DNA from: Trueperaceae bacterium
Lineage (GTDB): Bacteria > Deinococcota > Deinococci > Deinococcales > Trueperaceae
Assembly: GCA_011390455.1 (NCBI GenBank)
Contig: JAABSI010000069.1
Coordinates: forward strand, 1-15,197
Length of the DNA: 15,197 bases
Reading direction: 5' to 3'
Shown: in pieces, positions 1 to 3,945 of the stretch
Layout: every line of letters begins with the position of its first letter
Position numbering within the stretch: the first letter of the stretch is position 1
Program-made: the position numbers and the translations under genes
Notes under the pieces: model-generated
Database searches by the model: none
Told to the model about the DNA's origin: nothing
The model's input: the letters and a program-made list of their open reading frames with translations, nothing else

Positions 1-249
1 GGTCTCGAAGGTCGCAGCGGGGTTCGCGGCGGCGAGCCAAGCGTCGTAGGCCAAATCGCCGTTAAGGTCGAACTCGATGGCGAGGTTGGTCGCGACGGCG
101 GCGTTGGAAGCGCCGAGCGTGAAGCGAAGCATGAGGACTTCTGGGATGGAGACCCGGACCTCGTGATCGACCTCATTGTTCTGCGCGAACACCGACCCAA
201 ACGAGGCGAGGACGAACATGGCCAGGGCAGAGACGAGGAACTTCTTCAT
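1..249 (-). CDS. Secreted beta-rich protein A (partial, N-terminal 83 residues)
   Basis: The frame is open from ATG at 249 to the window edge, so the C-terminus is missing. The N-terminus is a classic Sec signal peptide: MKK, a hydrophobic stretch, then VFA-Q with cleavage probably after about residue 22. The mature part begins NNEVDHEVRVSIPEVLMLRF, matching the start of the mature protein encoded just upstream (HQVSVSIPTVLRMRI), so the two are probably tandem paralogs. A GGAGGG ribosome binding site lies at 255-260. A c-di-GMP-II riboswitch directly precedes that site, so expression should follow cellular c-di-GMP. The protein family is not recognised. The short alternating hydrophobic pattern fits an extracellular beta-sandwich such as an adhesin, pilin-like or matrix protein, but that role is inference from fold style and regulation. 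Confidence 0.8.
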   Translation of the reverse strand, partial: MKKFLVSALAMFVLASFGSVFAQNNEVDHEVRVSIPEVLMLRFTLGASNAAVATNLAIEFDLNGDLAYDAWLAAANPAATFET

Positions 250-264
250 GATGACCCTCCGGTA

Positions 265-339
265 CTTCGGCCGGTTGCGCTACTAGCTCCCTCGAGTCCA
301 AGCGCCCAAGTTGCGGGCTCGAGTTCATCGCTTCCGAAG
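265..339 (-). promoter_or_regulatory. c-di-GMP-II riboswitch upstream of protein A
   Basis: Read on the minus strand, the element has P1 (CUUCGG/CCGAAG, 334-339 with 265-270), the conserved GAUGAA (324-329), and P2 (CUCGAG/CUCGAG, 318-323 with 291-296). The P2 loop holds UUGGGCGCUUGG; its GCGCU (301-305) pairs with AGCGC (277-281) to form a pseudoknot. This is followed by the invariant-looking CAACCGGCC. Order, spacing and sequence match what I recall of the clostridial c-di-GMP-II aptamer (GAUGAA, UUGGGCACUUG, AGUAGUGCAACCG). The ribosome binding site of the gene begins only 3-4 nt after P1, so translational control is likely. I recognised it by eye without a covariance-model score. Confidence 0.9.
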
Positions 340-437
340 GGCGGGCGACCGCGGGTTGGTTTGCGGCGCCGGTTGAGATGCCACGCAGGATGACCGAGGC
401 GCTCTGACCGGGCTCTTACTTTCTAACCGACACGGGC

Positions 438-489
438 GTGGGGTTCTTCACACGGTCGAACTTGACCTAGGTCGTGTGAAGAACCCCAC
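438..489 (-). terminator. 17-bp inverted repeat, probable terminator of protein B gene
   Basis: A perfect 17-bp stem (438-454 with 473-489; arm GTGGGGTTCTTCACACG) flanks an 18-nt loop. It starts 20 nt after the stop codon of the upstream minus-strand gene. There is no T-tract after the stem, as with the other hairpins in this window, so termination efficiency is uncertain. It isolates the two riboswitch-controlled genes from each other, consistent with each having its own control element. The perfect symmetry would also fit a protein-binding site. Confidence 0.65.
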
Positions 490-509
490 AGCGGGTGTCA
501 GGGACGCGC

Positions 510-983
510 TCAGGGCTGGGTCAAGGTGTAGACGACGGTTCCTCGATACGTTCCATCGGAAAGCGAACGGAGCAGCCCGTACGTGACCTCGAACGCGCGC
601 CATCCATCGGTCGCCGAGCCGGTGGCGAGCCGCGTACCGCCCGCGAGGCGGTGCCACGTGGTCCCGTCGAGCGTGGCGCCCAGGGGAACGGTGGCCGCGT
701 TGGAGGCCGCCCGGTACCGGACGTCGAGCGCCCAGTCGGCGTTCGCGCGGACCTCGATGCGGGTGCTTCCGGGGTTGATCCGGACGCGGTCGCCGGCGAC
801 CGTGACGGCGACGTCGAGCGCGGAGCGATCGCGGGTCGTGGCGTCGTCGATGCGCATGCGGAGCACCGTCGGAATCGATACGGAGACCTGGTGGGACGCG
901 GTTCCTTGGGCTAGGGCGCCCCCGTGGGGGACGACCAGCGCCAAGCACAGCGCGAGGACCTTCGAGAGGTCGTGAAGACGCAT
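510..983 (-). CDS. Secreted beta-rich protein B (157 aa), c-di-GMP-II controlled
   Basis: ATG at 983 is chosen because an AAGGAG site (992-997) sits 8 nt upstream; a GTG at 992 in the same frame overlaps that site and is unlikely. The product starts with a Sec signal peptide (MRLHDLSK, hydrophobic LALCLALVV, cleavage near ALA-Q at about residue 26). The mature part is short and beta-rich: HQVSVSIPTVLRMRIDD, an INPGSTRIEVRANADWALDV segment, and a final strand GTYRGTVVYTLTQ. There are no cysteines, catalytic motifs or membrane anchor in the mature part. It is a probable paralog of protein A. The last strand ('G-T-Y-x-G-T-V-x-Y-T-L') recalls fimbrial or WxL-type beta-sandwiches, so an adhesin or matrix component is a reasonable inference. 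No family is assigned. Confidence 0.85.
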   Translation of the reverse strand: MRLHDLSKVLALCLALVVPHGGALAQGTASHQVSVSIPTVLRMRIDDATTRDRSALDVAVTVAGDRVRINPGSTRIEVRANADWALDVRYRAASNAATVPLGATLDGTTWHRLAGGTRLATGSATDGWRAFEVTYGLLRSLSDGTYRGTVVYTLTQP

Positions 984-1109
984 CCAAACCACTCCTTAGT
1001 GTGGTCGGGATGCAACCTATTGTCGGTGTCGCCTGCGGTGCCCTGGGGCCCGCGGCGTCGGTCTGCGTGCTGCGACCGCTCGCCACGTACCTTCGCGCGG
1101 TGCAGACTC

Positions 1110-1187
1110 CATTCGGCCGGTTGCATCACTGGCTCCCCGAGTCCCATGATGCCCAGATAGGGATCCTCGGTTCATCGCCTCCGAACG
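1110..1187 (-). promoter_or_regulatory. c-di-GMP-II riboswitch upstream of protein B
   Basis: On the minus strand: P1 CGUUCGG/CCGAAUG (1181-1187 with 1110-1116, one G-U), GAUGAA (1171-1176), and P2 CCGAG/CUCGG (1166-1170 with 1137-1141) extended by UCCC/GGGA (1160-1163 with 1142-1145). The loop GCAUCA (1147-1152) pairs with UGAUGC (1123-1128) as a pseudoknot, followed by AACCGGCCGAA. Against the copy upstream of protein A, P2 (CUCGAG to CCGAG/CUCGG) and the pseudoknot (GCGCU/AGCGC to GCAUCA/UGAUGC) change in a compensatory way, while GAUGAA, UGGGC and GCAACCGGCC stay fixed. The leader continues about 110 nt to the gene, so the expression platform differs from that of copy A. Confidence 0.9.
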
Positions 1188-1582
1188 TTTCTGCGTTCGT
1201 CGGGGGGCGCTTGGCGCGGGCCCGGGGGCGTCGCGTCGCGGGGATCGCTCGATCCGACCCAAGCGCCCAACGGCGGGTCGGACGTCGGCGCGTCCTGCAC
1301 CCAGAGTATGCGTCAGGGCTGCTAACGGATGTCCCACATCGGCCGGGGTGCTCGGAACGTCGGGGGCGACGACCGCAGATAGTCCAGAGGTTCTGTCGGC
1401 ACGGGTCACCGCACGTGCCCGCGGGTGTGGTTTGGGCCCGTGTATCCTGCCGATGTGGAGCAAACGGGTACGTCGAGCACGCTGTCCGTCGCGAGACGGT
1501 CAGGGCGGCGGTCCAGCCAGAGGGGGTCAGGGCCGGGGTGCAGGATGGGACGAAGCGGGTGGGTCGAACGCGAGGACCTCCG
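1188..1582. other. Divergent intergenic region between riboswitch B and the ion-channel gene
   Basis: I see no convincing gene here. It must contain the promoter for the riboswitch-B transcript (minus) and probably that of the ion channel (plus), but no clear -35/-10 pair stands out. It holds two notable structures: CGAACG-CAGAAA-CGUUCG on the minus strand (1182-1199), which overlaps the 5' strand of riboswitch P1, and the aptamer-like hairpin at 1205-1282 listed separately. Confidence 0.6.
1205..1282 (-). other. Degenerate c-di-GMP-II-like hairpin/pseudoknot
   Basis: On the minus strand an 8-bp stem UCCGACCC/GGGUCGGA (1275-1282 with 1253-1260) encloses a loop containing UUGGGCGCUU, the same loop string as riboswitch A. 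The segment GGGCGCUUGG (1259-1268) is fully complementary to CCAAGCGCCC (1205-1214) downstream, which is the aptamer's pseudoknot topology with a much longer linker. GAUGAA and GCAACCGG are absent, so it should not bind c-di-GMP as a canonical aptamer would. It may be a decayed tandem copy or a chance GC-rich structure. Confidence 0.3.
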
Positions 1583-2416
1583 ATGAGCGACCGAGATCCT
1601 AGCGAGCAGTCGGACGCGAAGGCCCGGGAAGCGGAGGACCTGACCCGAGACCGCTACGAGCTCCTCCAGCGTCTGGAGGACTGGCTCGAGGCGCCGATGC
1701 TCGTGCTCGCGTTCGTCTGGTTGGTGCTGCTGGTCGTGGAGTTGATTCGCGGCGAGAGCCCGCTGTTCAACGTGCTCGGCACGATCATCTGGGTCGTCTT
1801 CATCCTCGATTTCGGCGTGAAGTTGGTCCTGGCCCCCGGCAAGGTCGACTACTTCAAACGCAACTGGCTGACGGCCGTGTCGCTCCTGATCCCCGCCTTG
1901 CGGCTCTTCCGGGTCACCCGCGCCTTCCGGTTGCTCCGTCTGGCCCGCACTGGCCGGGGGTTGCGCCTGGTTCGCGTCATCAGTTCGCTGAACCGCGGGA
2001 TGAAGGCGCTGGGCGCGAGCCTGAGTCGGCGAGGTTTCGGGTACGTGCTCGCCCTGACGCTGTTGGTCACCTTCGCCGGCGCGGCCGGGATGTACGCCTT
2101 CGAGAGCGAGGTACCTGGCGGACCGAGCAACTACGGCGAGTCGCTGTGGTGGACGGCCATGCTCATGACGACGATGGGCTCGCAGTATTGGCCGGAGACG
2201 GCCGAGGGGCGCGTGCTGTGCCTCTTCCTCGCGCTCTACGCGTTCGGCGTCTTCGGCTACGTGACGGGGGCGCTCGCGACCTTCTTCGTCGGCCGCGACG
2301 CCGACAGCGACGACGCCGAGTTGGCTGGGGCCAAGCAACTGGCGGGCCTGCGGGACGAGGTGATCGCCTTGCGCGAAGAGATCCGGGCCATGTCGAGGCA
2401 AGCGCCAGGGGCGTGA
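1583..2416 (+). CDS. Voltage-sensor ion channel, VIC superfamily, atypical filter
   Basis: A 277-residue membrane protein. Hydrophobic segments lie at about 38-54, 62-83, 94-106, 151-173 and 210-237. Between the third and fourth lies a textbook S4 sensor with arginine at every third position (R107, R110, R113, R116, R119, R122). The pore helix and filter follow at about 184-202: TTMGSQYWP replaces the potassium signature T-x-G-Y-G. A soluble C-terminal helix (about 250-272) looks like a short coiled coil, as expected for a tetramer. The length fits bacterial single-subunit channels. ATG at 1583 is used with a weak GAGG site at 1572; the longer upstream frame is low-complexity and not protein-like. 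The ion carried cannot be read from the sequence; the missing GYG argues against calling it strictly K+-selective. Confidence 0.88.
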   Translation: MSDRDPSEQSDAKAREAEDLTRDRYELLQRLEDWLEAPMLVLAFVWLVLLVVELIRGESPLFNVLGTIIWVVFILDFGVKLVLAPGKVDYFKRNWLTAVSLLIPALRLFRVTRAFRLLRLARTGRGLRLVRVISSLNRGMKALGASLSRRGFGYVLALTLLVTFAGAAGMYAFESEVPGGPSNYGESLWWTAMLMTTMGSQYWPETAEGRVLCLFLALYAFGVFGYVTGALATFFVGRDADSDDAELAGAKQLAGLRDEVIALREEIRAMSRQAPGA

Positions 2417-2550
2417 GGCGAAGGCCCCACGCGCTTCACCGAGCGACGGGGCAATTGCCGAGGATGCCACCGCTCGCACTCGCACCGGGGTCGGCAAGCG
2501 GGAGCGGCCGATCCGATCCAACGGACGGGACGTCGACCCGCACGACGGAA

Positions 2551-2590
2551 CGAACGGTGGCCGAGGCGCACGCGCCTCGGCCACCGTTCG
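2551..2590. terminator. 19-bp palindrome, shared terminator between ion channel and tRNA-Pro
   Basis: A perfect 19-bp stem (2551-2569 with 2572-2590) whose innermost pairs must open to form the loop. It begins 3 nt beyond the tRNA CCA end on the minus strand and lies downstream of the plus-strand channel gene, so it can serve convergent transcripts from both sides. Flanking short T-runs (GATTT on plus, TTCGTTCC on minus) are modest. Confidence 0.75.
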
Positions 2591-2593
2591 ATT

Positions 2594-2670
2594 TGGTCGG
2601 GGTGGCCGGATTTGAACCGACGACCACTTGACCCCCAGTCAAGTGCGCTACCAGGCTGCGCTACACCCCG
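2594..2670 (-). tRNA. tRNA-Pro (anticodon GGG)
   Basis: A complete 77-nt cloverleaf with encoded CCA. The acceptor stem CGGGGTG/CACCCCG is perfect. The D stem is GCGC/GCGC with loop AGCCTGGTA. The anticodon stem is CTTGA/TCAAG with loop CTGGGGG, placing GGG at 34-36 after T33. The T arm GTCGG-TTCAAAT-CCGGC carries the TTCAAAT loop. The discriminator is A. It reads proline codons CCC and CCU. It has its own promoter upstream and a hairpin terminator immediately downstream, so it is a monocistronic tRNA unit. Confidence 0.97.
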
Positions 2671-2715
2671 AGGAGACCGCGACGCGGCGGCATCGGCCGC
2701 GCGCGAACGCCCCGA

Positions 2716-2745
2716 AGGATACGTGTCGAGGACGCAGCGCGTCAA
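2716..2745 (-). promoter_or_regulatory. Sigma-70-type promoter of tRNA-Pro
   Basis: On the minus strand TTGACG (2740-2745), an 18-nt spacer and TATCCT (2716-2721) form the best promoter in the window. The predicted start near 2709 gives a tRNA 5' leader of about 38 nt for RNase P to remove. Confidence 0.75.
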
Positions 2746-2766
2746 CCGAGCGTGGGCTCGGGCCGC

Positions 2767-2796
2767 GGGACACGCCCACGCGGTGCGCGGTAGGCT
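2767..2796 (+). promoter_or_regulatory. Putative leaderless promoter of the Nudix gene
   Basis: TAGGCT at 2791-2796 ends 8 nt before the ATG at 2805, with GGGACA 18 nt further upstream (2767-2772). No ribosome binding site is present before this ATG. A -10 box this close implies transcription starting at or next to the start codon, as is common in Deinococcota and Actinobacteria. Confidence 0.45.
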
Positions 2797-2804
2797 CCGA
2801 CGCG

Positions 2805-3440
2805 ATGAGCGATTCGACGAGCGGATCCGAGATGCTCGACGCCCTGGACGCCGACGGTCGCCCCACCGGGATCGCGATCACCCGCGAGCGGGCGCATGCC
2901 GAGGGCGTCTGGCACGGCGCGGTGCACGTGTGGGTGCTCACGCCGGACGGCGCCGTCGTTCTGCAACGCCGGGCGCGGGGGAAAGACCTGGGCGGCGGCA
3001 AGGTCGACGTCAGCGTCGGCGGGCACTTGGCCGCGGGGGAGACGTGGCTCGCCGGACTGCGCGAGGCCGAGGAAGAGCTCGGGGTGGCCCTGGACTTCGG
3101 CGATGTCGTCCACCTGGGGCGCTTCCCGTCCGAGCGCCGCTACCCGGACGGGCGCCTGGACCGCGAGTGGCAGGACGAGCTGGTGGCGATCGTCGATCAG
3201 CCGCTCGACGCCTTCGTCCTTCCGTGCGACGAGGTCGAGGTGCTCTACGAGGTGCCGCTGGACCGCGCCATCGCGTTGTGGCGCGACGGCGCGCCGGTGC
3301 CGGCGCCCGGTTGGGACTGCCAGCGGCGCGTGAACGACGCCCTGCTGATCGAAGACGACCTGATCGCGCCGGCGCGCGCGGGCACCCTCGTTGCCTTGGA
3401 GCGTGTAGCCGCGTGGTGGGCGACGCGAACGGACCCCTGA
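2805..3440 (+). CDS. Nudix hydrolase, IPP-isomerase/YfcD-like
   Basis: A 211-residue protein. The N-terminus 'E-M-L-D-A-L-D-A-D-G-R-P-T-G' and following 'VWHGAVHVWV...VVLQRRARGKD' are typical of the Nudix branch that resembles isopentenyl-diphosphate isomerase and E. coli YfcD. The Nudix box spans residues 73-94 (G73, E79, then REAEEELGV with the metal-binding E90/E91). The spacer between E79 and the R86-E87 pair is six residues, where the consensus has seven. Enzymes of this type hydrolyse nucleoside-diphosphate-linked compounds using Mg2+; the substrate cannot be assigned. ATG 2805 is preferred because the family's N-terminus starts there and upstream sequence is the tRNA and its promoter. 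The gene stands alone and is followed by a strong terminator. Confidence 0.88.
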   Translation: MSDSTSGSEMLDALDADGRPTGIAITRERAHAEGVWHGAVHVWVLTPDGAVVLQRRARGKDLGGGKVDVSVGGHLAAGETWLAGLREAEEELGVALDFGDVVHLGRFPSERRYPDGRLDREWQDELVAIVDQPLDAFVLPCDEVEVLYEVPLDRAIALWRDGAPVPAPGWDCQRRVNDALLIEDDLIAPARAGTLVALERVAAWWATRTDP

Positions 3441-3446
3441 TCGAGC

Positions 3447-3481
3447 GCGGCGGGCGAGGAACCGAGTTCCTCGCCCGCCGC
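3447..3481 (+). terminator. Terminator hairpin after the Nudix gene
   Basis: A perfect 16-bp stem (3447-3462 with 3466-3481) with loop CGA, starting 6 nt after the stop codon. The stem is GC-rich and has no clear T-tract. It could also stop the minus-strand small-peptide transcript coming from the right. Confidence 0.75.
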
Positions 3482-3516
3482 TGCGCGTATGGAGCAACCG
3501 ATACTCCTATGGGTCG

Positions 3517-3627
3517 TCAAGCCGTCAGCGCGATGGGCGCGCTGACGGGCGCGAGGCTGAGCGTCGCGACGAGGGCGACAGTGGAGAGCCAAGCGATGGA
3601 CGGAAGGTGGTGGGCGGTGCCTGGCAT
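3517..3627 (-). CDS. Small hydrophobic peptide, 36 aa
   Basis: ATG at 3627 is preceded by AAGGAGGA (3633-3640) at 5 nt spacing, the strongest ribosome binding site in the window, which is the main argument that this short frame is translated. The peptide begins MPGTAHHLPSIAW and continues as one hydrophobic segment (about residues 12-33, WLSTVALVATLSLAPVSAPI) ending ALTA. It could be a single-pass membrane peptide or a short exported product. It lies divergent from the subtilase gene. A hairpin at 3522-3548 lies inside its last codons. No family is recognised and no function is proposed. Confidence 0.55.
   Translation of the reverse strand: MPGTAHHLPSIAWLSTVALVATLSLAPVSAPIALTA
3522..3548. 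repeat. 11-bp inverted repeat inside the end of the small-peptide frame
   Basis: CCGTCAGCGCG (3522-3532) and CGCGCTGACGG (3538-3548) are perfectly complementary around a 5-nt loop. On the minus strand the stem covers the last codons of the 36-aa frame and ends 3 nt before its stop codon ends. It may be a terminator stem or an mRNA-stabilising structure. There is no T-tract. Confidence 0.6.
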
Positions 3628-3945
3628 GCACGTCCTCCTTAAACACGGATATGGGACCCGAGTTTTTTGGCAGCATGGATGCGACGCGGTTCGTACGGTC
3701 GAATGTCCCCATGCCCGGCGGCGCTGCCGGCCGCTATGGCTCCTTGAGCGGTTCGGGAGCGTACACGACGCCAATGGGGCGCGAGGCTTCTGCCCGCACC
3801 GACGTGAAGATGGGTGTATTGTGAGAAATCCAACACGGTGAGGGTTGGGCGTCGAGGTATCGACGCTGCCCGCGACGGATGCCGATGCCGTGGATGGGGT
3901 GGTGCCGTGAGATCAACCGCGGCATTCGGATGAGGAGGCGAGACC
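3628..3945. other. Divergent region between small peptide and subtilase
   Basis: About 318 bases without a supported gene. It includes the ribosome binding sites at both ends (AAGGAGGA on minus at 3633-3640; GAGGAGG on plus at 3932-3938) and must carry promoters for both transcripts, but no convincing -35/-10 pair was found. It has a lower GC patch around 3815-3835 (TGTATTGTGAGAAATCC on plus), the likeliest area for a promoter. Confidence 0.5.

Noticed and set aside
265..339. c-di-GMP-I (GEMM), fluoride or cobalamin riboswitch
   Set aside because: The GEMM strings (GGCAAACC, GACGCAAAGCC) and the fluoride and cobalamin core motifs are absent, whereas the c-di-GMP-II order of motifs fits throughout.
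448..1086. 212-aa minus-strand frame overlapping protein B
   Set aside because: Arginine/proline-rich, no ribosome binding site, and in a shadow register of the signal-peptide gene at 510-983 that has good evidence.
1001..1582. N-terminal extension of the ion channel frame
   Set aside because: The extension runs across the riboswitch region, is R/G/P-rich and not membrane-like; the channel begins naturally at 1583.
2612..3841. 409-aa plus-strand frame over tRNA and Nudix gene
   Set aside because: Out-of-register shadow of the Nudix gene that also crosses the tRNA.
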